Source: Aeoliella sp052161615 | Lineage (GTDB): Bacteria > Planctomycetota > Planctomycetia > Pirellulales > Lacipirellulaceae | Direction: 5' to 3' | Length of the DNA stretch: 64,000 nt | Assembly: GCF_052161615.1 (NCBI RefSeq) | Contig: NZ_CP197417.1 | Coordinates: 2,976,001-3,040,000 of the forward strand | In this document: positions 1 to 8,960 of the stretch, in pieces | Numbering within the stretch: the stretch's first letter is position 1 | Layout of the letters: every line of letters begins with the position of its first letter | The notes under the pieces: model-generated | Told to the model about the DNA's origin: nothing | Seen by the model: only the letters and a program-made list of their open reading frames with translations | Databases searched by the model: none | Translations under genes and position numbers: made by a program

Positions 1-931
1 GATTGGCGTTGCCTACAGGAAACTCCAACAATTCCACCCCTGCACCAAGGCTAGCGCCAGAGTTTCGACTCCATTGCGTACCTGCGACGAGATCGAAATC
101 GCCATCCTGATCTAGATCACTTGCATGAAGATAAGTACCACGAAGTGCTAAATAGCGAGAAGTGAAATTTCCATCGCCGTTGTTGGCGTACAACAACGTG
201 TCATCGTAATACTGAGGATCGAGCATGGCGGCGATATCATCGCGACCGTCCCCGTCAAAGTCAGCTACCGCGACGTCCACAACAGATTGGCGAACCGTGG
301 CAATTGGAATCCTTGCACTGAACATTGCGCCGCTCTGCTTCGCTGGAAGCAATTCAACTTCGTAATCCTCCACCTCACCGTCCGATGCAGGCCCGACAAC
401 CCCAAGTGTCGCTTGCGTCGTAAGACGGAATCGAGCATAAGTCTCTCCGCTGGCAGCCGTATGCGGAATCTGGATCGTGAAATGATTCGCTCCATTCGTG
501 ACCGGGCACGCCGCAATCACCTGCTCGTCCGCCCCGCCCCACGATCCATCTCTGTTAAAGTCGATCCACGCGTAGAGAATTGCGCCACTCTCAGCGCCTT
601 GAACCTCCACCATGACACTTCCATCGCGCTGACCTACACGCAGTGCTCCCCATGTCACGCCGTCATCCGCCGCGTCGGATAAAGCATCTGACGACGGTTG
701 CCCATCACTCTCAGAGGTTCGGGCGGTGCCTAGAATGGGGCCGATCGCACCATGCTGCGCACCGTTCTCCTCCAGCTGTGTAGGATATGGAGACGGGGCA
801 TCGCCGAAATCTGCAGCGAGCATGTAGCGAGTCTCGAGTTGCTCGAACGAAAGCGAGCACGGCAGCTTTGTCGACGCCCGGGCGAGAGAAGAGCAGTGCT
901 TACCAGAACGCCTAAACGATTTTCCCGACAT
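1..931 (-). CDS. Exported surface protein with LEPR-XLL-type N-terminus, GEVED domain and FG-GAP repeats (3' end outside window)
   Basis: Reading leftward from an ATG at 931 the frame stays open to the window edge for about 310 codons, so the C-terminus is missing. Near residues 27-40 is LSFEQLETRYMLAA, a variant of the planctomycete LEPR-XLL signal found on very large exported proteins. Residues about 40-195 form a GEVED-type domain: FGDAP near the start, a DDGVTW strand, an aspartate-rich D-F-N-R-D-G loop, and it closes with SDGEVEDYEVE. From about residue 222 FG-GAP/VCBS-type repeats begin (ADFDGDGRDD, then DLDQDGDFDLV), a beta-propeller calcium-loop motif. Family knowledge suggests a cell-surface adhesion or matrix protein; the substrate is unknown. 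An in-frame TGA lies eight codons upstream of the ATG, which supports this start. Confidence 0.85.
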   Translation of the reverse strand, partial: MSGKSFRRSGKHCSSLARASTKLPCSLSFEQLETRYMLAADFGDAPSPYPTQLEENGAQHGAIGPILGTARTSESDGQPSSDALSDAADDGVTWGALRVGQRDGSVMVEVQGAESGAILYAWIDFNRDGSWGGADEQVIAACPVTNGANHFTIQIPHTAASGETYARFRLTTQATLGVVGPASDGEVEDYEVELLPAKQSGAMFSARIPIATVRQSVVDVAVADFDGDGRDDIAAMLDPQYYDDTLLYANNGDGNFTSRYLALRGTYLHASDLDQDGDFDLVAGTQWSRNSGASLGAGVELLEFPVGNAN

Positions 932-1315
932 GATATGCGATCAAAATGAGCTCGACGAATTGCTGCATCAGAGTGGAACGAACACCTATGGCGACTCATG
1001 AATGCGCCGTTATATAATAACCAAGGTGCGTTGCGCCGGGAATCTGCACATGCCGGTGGAAGTGCTTGCTTAGACCAGGGTCACGCTTGGCGGAAAGACA
1101 TCAACTTTTGGCCGCGACTTCTCACGTTCTTAATGAATGGGAGATGCAATTTCCTTGCCCAAGAACCTGTGTGAGACCCTATGCATCTGCGCAGAAACAG
1201 TCTGGGCAATAGGCTTGTATCTTGTACCGATTGGTCAAACAAGGCTTGCTTCGTCGGTCTCTAGTCCTTGTCCAATTGCCAGACCACTCCCTTAATCAGT
1301 GCGTCATTTTCGTTG
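932..1315. other. Intergenic, no gene seen
   Basis: No coding frame here resembles a protein. It contains the upstream region of the leftward GEVED protein, including an AT-rich patch around 1010-1021 that could belong to a promoter, though I could not assign a convincing -35/-10 pair. Confidence 0.4.
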
Positions 1316-1815
1316 CAAGTATGGTGTCGATCTTACCACGATGGGTCGAATCCCTGCCCGTATTCCCCCCCCAGGAGGCGATTTGGGCATCGCGCCATCC
1401 ACGCGTTGCCAGCTTGAGCAGATCACTTGTCGCTCAGTAGAATCGAGCGATAAGGGCTACCAGAGCTCGCAGGATACCCCTTATCTCGCACCACGCTGAA
1501 AAGACATGATGCAGGGTGCTACCATAATCACACTCCGTCGGCATCGCCTTGTGCAGGCACCCGGGAGGACGGACGTAACAGATCCCTTCCACTCCATTCT
1601 GCAGGGCCGCTCGCGATCGCCCTAGGCAGCACCACTTATAGCGTGTCAACAACGGCTTGATGTGCTGCCACAGCTTCTCGACCCCTGAAAGCTGTCCCGA
1701 TTTTACCTCCATCCCTTGCATATGCATTCATAACACCTCCGCACTGTCAGATAAGTTCTCAACGCACTCTCGTGCATAGAAGTACCGCACGTGGGCAGTC
1801 CTGGGATAGGCTCTA
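1316..1815 (-). mobile_element. Old decayed IS5-type element, transposase N-terminal remnant
   Basis: A leftward frame at 1434-1727 aligns over about 90 residues with the N-terminal half of the better preserved transposase at 2425-3277, sharing the order G-I-Y-Y/C-Y-V-R, the W/H-K-A-x-P spacing and the GSxxALHxxxxxW segment. At 1337-1400 the DNA also matches 2858-2930 of that copy, but in another frame, so the gene has frameshifts. The right end at about 1800-1815 carries CTGGGATAGGCTCT, nearly the same as CTGGGACAGGCTCT at 3318-3331 beside the other copy, and is probably the terminal inverted repeat. The C-terminal half is missing or unrecognisable. The divergence suggests that this insertion is older than, or a different subtype from, its neighbour. 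Confidence 0.6.
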
Positions 1816-2319
1816 AAAGTGTTAACAATACTGATTCAGTGAAGGGCTGGGCATAAGCAGATGTAATCTACTTCGGGCATAAACGCCAACGGCCCGCAAA
1901 ACGCAAGGTGACCCACCGTATATTGCGGTACCTAATCTCGATCCCCTTCCTGCAGCATCTCGCAGAAGCCCAAACGCTATCGTAGAGGTGGAAAGCCTTT
2001 TTCTTGCTCTCAATGGGAGCCGTCTCATACTACTTGCGCGCTTCACGACAGACGGTGATTAAAGATAGTGTTGCTGACAAAAGGAGAGGCGCGCGACGAC
2101 TTAAGAGCAGCGCACCGCTCGGTCGGACAAAGCTATGGCGACCGTTGGAAGTGATAACGGCTGGCATATTGGGTTCGTGGGACTCTAACCATATGCAACT
2201 TCTTCCGCGGTCGTCGATCTGCAGCGTGAAGCTAGGCCATTCATGGCTGCGAAGTCCATACTTGCTGGAGAGGGCAGCGGTTGGAGCAACTACCATGTCG
2301 CGCAGACTTACAGAACTGA
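1816..2319. other. No convincing gene between two IS remnants
   Basis: Frames are open on both strands by chance, but none has a ribosome-binding site or recognisable domain. Codon use differs from that of the neighbouring chromosomal genes. It is probably decayed mobile or flanking DNA. Confidence 0.35.
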
Positions 2320-2421
2320 GGTTGGTGCGAACGGCCTCTGCTACTAGACACCCCGAGGTGCTTGCCGGATACCAACTTCTGTTGCCAACAGCCTTAACCT
2401 GCGTCGGACGTAAACACTTAA
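2320..2421. repeat. Dispersed ~100-bp repeat, copy A
   Basis: This stretch aligns with 13820-13922. Shared blocks include GGTGCGAACG followed by CCTCTGC, and near the other end AACCTGCGTCGG followed by CGTAAAC; I estimate roughly two thirds identity. It lies directly beyond the stop codon of the leftward IS5-type transposase. It may therefore be the 3' non-coding end of that IS family, although no terminal inverted repeat was found at its left border. Confidence 0.5.
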
Positions 2422-2424
2422 TGC

Positions 2425-3277
2425 CTATCTCATAGCCCTGAGCGTGTGGTAGGCCAAAGCGAGTTGTAATAGTGGGAGGTAGTTGTCCGGCTTTTTCTCC
2501 CATCGAACGAGGAGTCGCCGGAAGCGATTGATCCACGAATGCGTGCGTTCTACGACCCATCGCCGAGCTTTGAATCGCGGATTGGACTTCCGCTGCTTGG
2601 CTTCTGTGCCCCGCGAATTGACATGCGGGCGGTAGTGGCTACGGGTGAGAGACTGGCGAACCTCTTTCGAGTCGTACCCCTTATCTAGTCACACGTGCCG
2701 AGGATGCCGCGTCCGGTGCTGCGGACGCTGGATAGGCATGCTATCGAATGTCGCTTGAAGAAGTTTAACGTCGTGCGTGTTGGCGCCACTTACCGTGACG
2801 CCCAAAGGAACGCCGCGTCCGTCGGTGAGAATCGAACGTTTGGTACCGAGCTTACCACGATCGGTCGGATTCTTGCCGGTATTTTCCCCCGCCCAGAGGC
2901 GATTTGCCCATCGCTCCGTCCATGCTCTGCCTGTTCCAGCCAATCCCTTTTCGCTCGTCGTATTCGAGCAGCAAAGCTTTCCACAGCTTGCGAAACACAC
3001 CTTTGGCGGTCCACTCCTGATAGTAGCGATGCAGGGCCCTACCAGACCCACACTCCTGCGGCACTGCCTTCCACTGGCAGCCCGTGCGAAGGACGTAGTA
3101 AATCCCTCCCATCACCTTCCGTAGGTCCGCCCGGGGCGTCCCCCTTGCCGACTCAATTTGTAGCGCGGCAATAACGGCTCGATACGATGTCACAGCTTCT
3201 CCGGACGCTGCCACGATTTTACCGGCTTTCCTTGCTTCGACATCCCATACACATCCGTGCTGGCAGGTAAAAAGCAA
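2425..3277 (-). pseudogene. IS5-family transposase, frameshifted and with an internal stop
   Basis: This encoded a DDE transposase. The first frame (3277 to 2852) has the N-terminal DUF4096-type region (DLRKVMGGIYYVLRTGCQWK, then ALHRYYQEW). At a run of five C at 2886-2890 (five G in the sense strand) the reading must move by one base to continue as GENTGKNPTDRGKLGTKR, the usual IS5 core, followed by a SGANTHD strand. A TGA at 2689-2691 then interrupts the frame just before LDKGYDSKEVR. The C-terminal part holds RRWVVERTHSWINRFRRLL and ends at TAG 2425-2427. The shift could be programmed, as in some IS5 groups, but its direction (+1) and the extra stop favour a dead gene. Confidence 0.8.
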
Positions 3278-3332
3278 CGCAGTCCAAGACGCACATCCAC
3301 GGGAAACGATTCAATTCTGGGACAGGCTCTTA
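2425..3332 (-). mobile_element. IS5-family insertion sequence (inactive)
   Basis: The element comprises a broken leftward transposase (2425-3277) and a probable right terminus at about 3316-3332 containing CTGGGACAGGCTCT, a motif repeated at the end of the older relic at 1800-1815. A matching left terminus was not found, so the left boundary is uncertain and may include the repeat at 2320-2421. It sits between the older IS relic and the 3' end of the LacI-type regulator and does not interrupt a recognisable gene. Confidence 0.65.
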
Positions 3333-3423
3333 GTAGGCCACCGGCTGACGCAGAAGTCGCGGCCCGGAGGCAGCCAGGTAGGAGTGGTGTCTTAGATGGT
3401 GACCATCGAGTTATTGGACCCTG

Positions 3424-4464
3424 CTATGGCATGATTCTGCCGCCGGACGGTAGTATGCGGTGCACTTCCATTGGTGGCGGGGCGATGCTGCCATGCACTT
3501 CAAGCCAGGCTGCTTGCCGTCTGGAGTTGGTGGATGCACCTTCGCCACCTTCAATCAGGGATTTCACGAGGTTGAAAGCCGAGCGGCCCAGCGCCTCCGA
3601 ATCTTGGCAAACCGCCGACATCCGTGGAAACAATAGATTTCGTATGTCCGTATCATCGAAGCCGACAATGGACAGGTCGTCTGGCACTCTTACACCCATG
3701 TGTAGTGCTTCGTTGATTACGCCGGCCGCGATCAGAGGATCGGCAACGTAGGCCGCGGTAGGACGATCGGGGCGACTAATCAGCTTTCGGAGAATCGGCC
3801 CCCCGTCACGCCGTGATGCGGGCACACGAAACACTAGGCTTTCGTCCAGCAACTCCGATTCTTGCAGCACATCCCGATAGGCCTTTAACCGATCTGCGTG
3901 ATCACCGTCTTCGCGATGGCAGGCGACAAAAGCGATGCGCTTATGTCCAAGCGAAACCAAGTGCTCGATCGCCTCGCGGCTAGCCTGTTCCGACTCAGTG
4001 TAAGAAAACGTAAGCGTTGGATGTTCGAAATGATCGCCGAGCACCACAAGCGGCAATCCTTCTTCGGCCATCTCACAAACCAGCGGTCGCTCCTCAATAG
4101 TGCACCGGACAACAGCCCCGCAGATTCCTTTGCGACCAAAGAACTGTCGGAGCGATTCGTTCTTGCCGCGGTCGCGTCGCAAATCGATTACGGAGAGATC
4201 GTAGGTAGAATCTCGCATGGCCGAGACCATGCCCTCTACGCAAGCCGAGTCGTAAGGAGACCCAATTGTGAATGGCCCGGTATAGATCAAGGCAATGGAA
4301 CTGAGTTGCCTACGTGTATCGGGAGGAGAGTAGCCGCAGGACTCTACCGCATTAAGCACGCTGCGGCGAAGATCGGGCGCAACCGTTTCGGCACCGTTCA
4401 TGACGCGAGAGACGGTGGCGATGGAGACGCCCGCACGCTTAGCAACTTGTCGTATCGAAGCCAT
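3424..4464 (-). CDS. LacI-family transcriptional regulator
   Basis: A 346-residue regulator. Residues 1-48 form the LacI helix-turn-helix (ASIRQVAKRAGVSIATVSRV followed by MNG), and residues from about 55 form the periplasmic-binding-protein-like sensor domain, with a conserved PDDLSIVGFDD segment near the end. The start is taken at ATG 4464 because the HTH begins there; an in-frame ATG at 4614 would add 50 residues unlike the family. The gene is divergent from the PEP-CTERM/GH16/GH3 set beginning at 4894. LacI-type proteins in such positions usually repress the adjacent sugar-degradation genes until a sugar binds. The effector is not readable from sequence; a beta-glucan oligosaccharide or glucose derivative is the inference from context. 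Confidence 0.9.
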   Translation of the reverse strand: MASIRQVAKRAGVSIATVSRVMNGAETVAPDLRRSVLNAVESCGYSPPDTRRQLSSIALIYTGPFTIGSPYDSACVEGMVSAMRDSTYDLSVIDLRRDRGKNESLRQFFGRKGICGAVVRCTIEERPLVCEMAEEGLPLVVLGDHFEHPTLTFSYTESEQASREAIEHLVSLGHKRIAFVACHREDGDHADRLKAYRDVLQESELLDESLVFRVPASRRDGGPILRKLISRPDRPTAAYVADPLIAAGVINEALHMGVRVPDDLSIVGFDDTDIRNLLFPRMSAVCQDSEALGRSAFNLVKSLIEGGEGASTNSRRQAAWLEVHGSIAPPPMEVHRILPSGGRIMP

Positions 4465-4637
4465 TAACTGGAGTTGGTTTTGAGGTATGCGATTGGAATC
4501 GCCAACTTCTGCGAGTAACTGTTTCTCAAAGTATAGCTGGCAATCCAATTGGGTCAACTGATACTGGGAATCTCGACTTACAGCTGCAAATATTTGGGAC
4601 ATTTTCCTAATCATTGCCTACTGCCGCAGAAAAATGC

Positions 4638-4666
4638 TTGACACGACCGTGGCTTCCGGAGATACT
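4638..4666 (+). promoter_or_regulatory. Sigma-70-type promoter of the glucan locus, with possible operator
   Basis: TTGACA at 4638-4643 and GATACT at 4661-4666 are separated by 17 bases, a near-consensus housekeeping promoter directed toward the gene at 4894. The leader would be about 220 nucleotides. An imperfect palindrome, TTCCGG then CCGGGAA (about 4655-4677), overlaps the -10 box and could be the LacI-type operator, but this is a weak inference. Confidence 0.55.
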
Positions 4667-4893
4667 AGCCGGGAACTGTTACCTTGCTGTTTCTCGTGAT
4701 GGCCACAGGTTCCAGGCGGAACCATTCTTCTTAACTTTTCGAACGAGCTGACCAACGACTGTTGCGAACCGACCTTTGTAGGTCGACAGGCGCTCTTATT
4801 TTAGTTCGTCTTCAGTCATACACCCGTAGACATCAGGACAAGTCGCCTCAGAGCGAACGTCTAGATGTCCACTTTTTGATGGAGGTGCTTCTA

Positions 4894-5610
4894 ATGATGA
4901 GGTCGAGAATTCTCACTTGCTCCGTGGCAGTGATGGGGACGATGGCTCTGCTGTTGCTTGCAGCAAACGCCACAGCCAACATTCTAGTCAACCCCGGCTT
5001 CGAGACAGATGCCGCGCTCGGTGCTGCCCCCAACACTGCCGTGACTGGCTGGGGACCAATTGGTGCCGCCTTCACCGCATCGGCTAATGGACTTCCCGTC
5101 CGCAGTGGCATCGGATCCCTTCAACTAGTCAGTGCCAACGGTGGGTTCACTGTACCTACTGCACGCCAAGAGTTTCCGGTCAATCCTGGCGACATCGTCA
5201 ATCTGCAGGGCTATCACCTTACGGAGAATTCCTTGCCATCTGATGCAACATTCCATCTGTTTAAGATCGTTTGGGAAGACTCGTCTGGCACAGAATTGAA
5301 TCCCATCGCAGGCGATCCCAACCTGATTGGTGGTCTGCTGTTTAATACAAACCCAGGTGTTGAATCGACTCCATTCCTGAATAGTGCTTCTGGTGTTGGC
5401 GTTTGGAACTTTTCGGAAGCACAGGGAACGGCTCCCGCTGGTGCGGCGAGCGTTGTGCTGCTCGGCGGTCTGCTGGTGGACCAAAGTGCTGCAACGGTAT
5501 TCGTGGATGACCTCACTGCAACCATCACGAGAGTTCCCGAGCCATCTGCCATCGCGCTAGCTGGCTTGTGTTTACTCGGTGCTGGATTCATGGCTCGCTG
5601 CCGCAAGTAG
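4894..5610 (+). CDS. PEP-CTERM sorted exported protein
   Basis: A 238-residue exported protein. It has an N-terminal signal peptide (basic start, then MGTMALLLLAANATA), a beta-rich body opening with NILVNPGFE, typical of carbohydrate-binding-like PEP-CTERM proteins, and a C-terminal tail VPEPSAIALAGLCLLGAGF ending in basic residues. The tail is the exosortase-dependent surface sorting signal. The start is ATG 4894 because GGAGGT lies at 4881-4886 with good spacing; a longer frame from 4762 has no such site. It is first in the set that runs through GH16 and GH3 genes, so it may bind or display polysaccharide at the cell surface. No enzyme motif is visible. Confidence 0.85.
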   Translation: MMRSRILTCSVAVMGTMALLLLAANATANILVNPGFETDAALGAAPNTAVTGWGPIGAAFTASANGLPVRSGIGSLQLVSANGGFTVPTARQEFPVNPGDIVNLQGYHLTENSLPSDATFHLFKIVWEDSSGTELNPIAGDPNLIGGLLFNTNPGVESTPFLNSASGVGVWNFSEAQGTAPAGAASVVLLGGLLVDQSAATVFVDDLTATITRVPEPSAIALAGLCLLGAGFMARCRK

Positions 5611-5679
5611 GCCGCTCGCCATCACTCTGAAGAGTTGCTTTAGTTAGCAGCACATGCTGCTTCCTGCTGGTCGGGCAGT

Positions 5680-5714
5680 CGGCTGTCCCCCGCCCTCACG
5701 GCGGAGGACAGCCG
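5680..5714 (+). terminator. Strong hairpin between the two PEP-CTERM genes
   Basis: A 15-bp stem with one mismatch (5680-5694 with 5700-5714; arms begin CGGCTGTCC and end GGACAGCCG) encloses a five-base loop. There is no T-tract. A second small hairpin, CCAGGC/GCCTGG, follows at about 5735-5752. It may attenuate transcription or stabilise the upstream mRNA. Confidence 0.5.
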
Positions 5715-5839
5715 GGACCAGTGGCCCCACAGCGCCAGGCGGTTTGTGCCTGGGGTAACTGCTCACTCAACGAAACAGTTATGCGAACCAAGTCATTTTC
5801 ACGTCGCTTGCTGGCGATTATCTAGGCGGAGTATTAGAC

Positions 5840-7063
5840 ATGATGCGTACAGGCCCCCTACTAACTCTGTTTGCAGCTTCCGCTGCTCTTCTGTTTGCGC
5901 CTGCTGCGCAATCGCTCGAAGCGCTGCCGCTATTTGCGAACCCCGAAACCGATCTTGGCACCAACTTTGGTGAAATTAACTACTTTGCCGATGGTGCCCC
6001 ATTTTTCGTCGATGTCACGGCCCTTGACCAAGGCAACAACTTTGCCGTCTACACCTTGGACGGAACGAATAACTTCAATGGTGCTGGATTGGCGTTCGGT
6101 ATTTCGAATGGTGAAAATGGCATCGATAGCACCAACCAAGGCGCAAATATTGATGCGCCCAACCTGAACCCCTTGAACCCAGCTATCTCGACAGTCAACG
6201 GTGGCAACAGGATACAGAACGGCAATACATTCCGCTTCTCGATGTGGATGCGTCAGGATCCGGCTGACCCCACGAGTACCGCACCGCAGATTGAACCGGT
6301 GCTGAAGTTCGAAGTGTGGAAAGAGGCGGGCTCGAATAACACCACAAATCCACCTGGGGCCTTCGGTGTGGGCGATCGGCTTTGGGATTCCGACCAGAAT
6401 GCTGGTAACGGCTTATATGTTGGCAAGAACCAAAGTCAGGCTTCGTGGGTCGACATCAACAACTCGGGTACTACATCATTTGGCAAGCCGGTGGCGACTT
6501 CGCTCGTGACGGACGAGTGGCGATTGGTCGAGGCAACGCTAGTGATTGATGACGATCCGCTGGACGACACCTTCCTCTGGACCACCGAAACCAACGAGTC
6601 GTTTGGCGTGGATGCGATTGAGGAAATTCGAATGGTCATGTTCATGGGCAATTATGACCCAAACATCAACTTGACCGGGGCCGGAAGCGTATGGGTGGAT
6701 AACTTGCTAATCGAAGTATTCGCTACCGAAGCTGACATGAACAACACCCCTAATCCTAATCCAATGCCGACGGCCGTGACTGTAGTTCCAGGCGACTTCA
6801 ACGGAGACGGAGCGGTAAACTTGGCCGACTACACAGTGTGGCGTGATAACCTCGGCGCCGACGACGAATCGGCCTTGAACCTAGCGGGCGATTCAATGAA
6901 CGGGGTAGACGGCGGTGACTACAACCTGTGGAAAATGCACTTCGGAGAAGGTGCCAGCGGCCTTAGTGCAACGCAAGCCGCCGCGGTACCCGAGCCAAGC
7001 TCCGTGGTTGGTATGTCGCTGCTTCTGGCCCTCACGGCCTGCGGGATTCGACGTCTCCGGTAG
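5840..7063 (+). CDS. PEP-CTERM protein with dockerin-like repeat
   Basis: A 407-residue exported protein with an N-terminal signal peptide ending near AQS, a long beta-rich domain of about residues 28-300 with no motif I recognise, then a dockerin type I-like pair (GDFNGDGAVNLADYTVWRD and, about 35 residues later, GDYNLWKMHFG), and a C-terminal VPEPSSVVG tail with a hydrophobic stretch and RRLR. The same dockerin-like module occurs in the downstream GH16 enzyme. GGAG at 5827-5830 supports the ATG at 5840. It is probably a surface-anchored polysaccharide-binding or structural protein of the glucan locus. The dockerin-like repeat of planctomycetes is not known to imply a cellulosome. Confidence 0.85.
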   Translation: MMRTGPLLTLFAASAALLFAPAAQSLEALPLFANPETDLGTNFGEINYFADGAPFFVDVTALDQGNNFAVYTLDGTNNFNGAGLAFGISNGENGIDSTNQGANIDAPNLNPLNPAISTVNGGNRIQNGNTFRFSMWMRQDPADPTSTAPQIEPVLKFEVWKEAGSNNTTNPPGAFGVGDRLWDSDQNAGNGLYVGKNQSQASWVDINNSGTTSFGKPVATSLVTDEWRLVEATLVIDDDPLDDTFLWTTETNESFGVDAIEEIRMVMFMGNYDPNINLTGAGSVWVDNLLIEVFATEADMNNTPNPNPMPTAVTVVPGDFNGDGAVNLADYTVWRDNLGADDESALNLAGDSMNGVDGGDYNLWKMHFGEGASGLSATQAAAVPEPSSVVGMSLLLALTACGIRRLR

Positions 7064-7125
7064 ATGCCCTCTCGAGCAATCTCGGAGATCGCCTCGCCAT
7101 TTTTCGTTAAGGGAGTTGGTCGGCT

Positions 7126-8187
7126 ATGTTCGTCTATAAACGCATTAAAGCAGGCGGGTTTACCCTCGTCGAATTGTTGGTGGTGATTGCCATCATTGGG
7201 ATTCTTGTCGCCCTGCTGCTGCCTGCAGTCCAGGCAGCGCGGGAGAGTGCTCGACGTATGAGTTGCACGAACAAGCTCAAGAACATTGGTTTGGCAGCAC
7301 TCAACTACCACGACACGGCGGGGCATTTCCCTGAAAGCAGTGGCATGTATGCCAATATCGATGGTCCGAACGGTGCCGGTTCGGCCGCCGGCTGGATTAC
7401 TCGGGTGCTTCCACAGTTGGAGCAAGGTAGCCTGTACGATCAATTCAAACAGGGCGGGGCGTTTGCTGGCATCTTCGTCCAGGGCTCGTGTGCCCGAGGT
7501 GGGTTGCCTGGAAAGTATGGCTTGGCATCCAAGAACAACGGCATCTCGGTCCCGGAGTTAATGAAGTCTCAACTGGAAGTTCTAGCGTGTCCATCCGATG
7601 CCCAAGCAAGTACTCCATCTAGCGAACAGTTTGGATGGGGCGGGTGCCAAGTGACTGTTACCACTTACAAAGGAGTTCTCGGCGACACGGTGGTTGGAGA
7701 GTCGGATGGCTCAGCGTTTACCAATGCCTCCTCGGCTTATCCAAGTGGGCGATACGATAAGCCTGCTCCGGCCGGGGTGGGGACGTCCGATCGCGATTGC
7801 CATCGCGATACGCGCTGCCGCGGAGTCTTCTTCCGCCAGTCCTGGCGACGTCCAATTAGCATCGCAAAGATAACCGACGGAACGAGCAACACGTTCTTGA
7901 TTGGCGAAGACGTACCCGCTTACAACTACCATTCGGCGGCATTCTACGCCGATGGTGATTGGTGCAGTTGCAATACGCCATTGAACAACCTCATGAACTT
8001 GCCTCCCGAGTCGGTGGATCCAGCTTTCTGGTGGGAGCAACGGGGTTTTCGCAGCTTCCATCCCGGTGGAGCGAACTTCTGCCTAGCCGATGGTTCAGTG
8101 CGTTACGTGACGGATGGCGTCGACAACGTCTTATACCGAACTAGCTGCACGCGGAATGGTGAGGAGGTAGTGAATGCGTCGTTCTAG
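7126..8187 (+). CDS. DUF1559 prepilin-like protein
   Basis: A 353-residue protein with a class III/type IV pilin signal: GGFTLVELLVVIAIIGILVA near residues 10-30, with the prepilin peptidase cleavage site before F and the conserved glutamate five residues on. A DUF1559 body follows, recognised by LLPAVQAARESARR, by ITDGTSNTFLIGE and by the C-terminal HPGGANFCLADGSVRY. This family is greatly expanded in planctomycetes and is thought to form pseudopilin-like fibres; its function is unproven. GGGAG at 7111-7115 precedes the start. Its last 14 bases overlap the following lipoprotein gene, a pairing often seen for DUF1559 genes, so the two are translationally coupled. Confidence 0.92.
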   Translation: MFVYKRIKAGGFTLVELLVVIAIIGILVALLLPAVQAARESARRMSCTNKLKNIGLAALNYHDTAGHFPESSGMYANIDGPNGAGSAAGWITRVLPQLEQGSLYDQFKQGGAFAGIFVQGSCARGGLPGKYGLASKNNGISVPELMKSQLEVLACPSDAQASTPSSEQFGWGGCQVTVTTYKGVLGDTVVGESDGSAFTNASSAYPSGRYDKPAPAGVGTSDRDCHRDTRCRGVFFRQSWRRPISIAKITDGTSNTFLIGEDVPAYNYHSAAFYADGDWCSCNTPLNNLMNLPPESVDPAFWWEQRGFRSFHPGGANFCLADGSVRYVTDGVDNVLYRTSCTRNGEEVVNASF

Positions 8188-8647
8188 AGCGAAAAAGCGT
8201 CTCGGCGTGCCGTCTAGAAGTTACGCCATTGCCTCGCTTTGGTGCGTCAGCATCTCTCTCCTGCTGACGACTGGATGCGGAGATGGAATGGCGCGCGTCA
8301 CCGGCGTGGTGAGCCTGGACGGCGAACCCATTGCTGCCACTAAGGATACTCGTTGCACCGTGACCTTTGTGAGGAAAGACGGAACCGGTGCTACGTCGAC
8401 AGGCTTGGTAGACAATCAGGGCATTTACACTCTTAGTACCGGGGCCAGTACAGGCGTTCTACCAGGCACCTACATGGTGTCCATTTCCGCATCGCAACTT
8501 ATGGGTGAGGAGCAGATTGGCGTGCCTCGCTCGGGTAAGCGACTAACGCCACCAGAGTATGGCGATGCCACGAAGTCGGGGCTCGAAGCCACCGTGGAAC
8601 CGGGCAACAACACTTTCGACTTTGAGCTTACCTCCACCGGCCCCTAA
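8174..8647 (+). CDS. Small lipoprotein, carboxypeptidase-regulatory-like fold
   Basis: A 157-residue lipoprotein. A basic N-terminus and hydrophobic segment end in LLTTGCGDG, so Cys35 is the likely lipidation site. The body (VTGVVSLDGEPIAA, GTGATSTGLVDNQGIYTL, GVLPGTYMVSI) has the order of a carboxypeptidase regulatory-like or transthyretin-like beta sandwich. GGAGG at 8163-8167 lies within the end of the DUF1559 gene, and the frames overlap by 14 bases. Such lipoproteins are typical partners of DUF1559 proteins in planctomycetes; a role as periplasmic anchor or assembly partner is inference. The 3' end, including the stop, is duplicated in tandem. Confidence 0.85.
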   Translation: MRRSRAKKRLGVPSRSYAIASLWCVSISLLLTTGCGDGMARVTGVVSLDGEPIAATKDTRCTVTFVRKDGTGATSTGLVDNQGIYTLSTGASTGVLPGTYMVSISASQLMGEEQIGVPRSGKRLTPPEYGDATKSGLEATVEPGNNTFDFELTSTGP

Positions 8648-8676
8648 ACTTTGAGCTTACCTCCACCGGCCCCTAA
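8619..8676. repeat. Perfect 29-bp tandem duplication over a stop codon
   Basis: The 29 bases at 8619-8647, which end the lipoprotein gene with TAA, are repeated exactly at 8648-8676. It looks like a recent replication-slippage event with no effect on the upstream protein. Confidence 0.9.
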
Positions 8677-8706
8677 ACTTGAACCGACACGTAGACTTGC
8701 TCGTTG

Positions 8707-8931
8707 ATGCTAATCTCCAGCCGTACGACCAGTCATAGCAGCTATGTCGCCTTCGTATTCACAGCAAGCTTTTGCACTTGGTCGCAGCACACAATGGCTG
8801 CCGAAGTGCCTGCCGCGGCTAAAGAAGCCCGGTTGGCTATTGTGTTCGAGCAACCGGTTAAGCAACCCGGCGCAATCTGGGTAGACGATATCCAATTTGG
8901 CACCATCGACAGCTTAAAACCCAAGAATTAG
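8707..8931 (+). pseudogene. Fragment of an exported carbohydrate-binding-like protein
   Basis: A 74-codon frame with no good ribosome-binding site. Its end (ARLAIVFEQPVKQPGAIWVD, then DIQFG) matches the last strands of jelly-roll carbohydrate-binding domains, where a Q-P-x-G-x-x-W-x-D-D ending is common. The first half does not look like a mature domain. I read it as the surviving C-terminus of a glucan-binding gene whose front was deleted, perhaps in the event that made the tandem repeat just upstream. A genuine small protein cannot be excluded. Confidence 0.45.
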
Positions 8932-8960
8932 ACAAGCGTCTGAACGTAAATCGGAGTGTT

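Noticed and set aside
2868..2910. Programmed ribosomal frameshift in the IS5 transposase
   Set aside because: The join would need a +1 move at a G-run rather than the usual -1 slip, and a TGA further on already inactivates the gene, so mutation is simpler.
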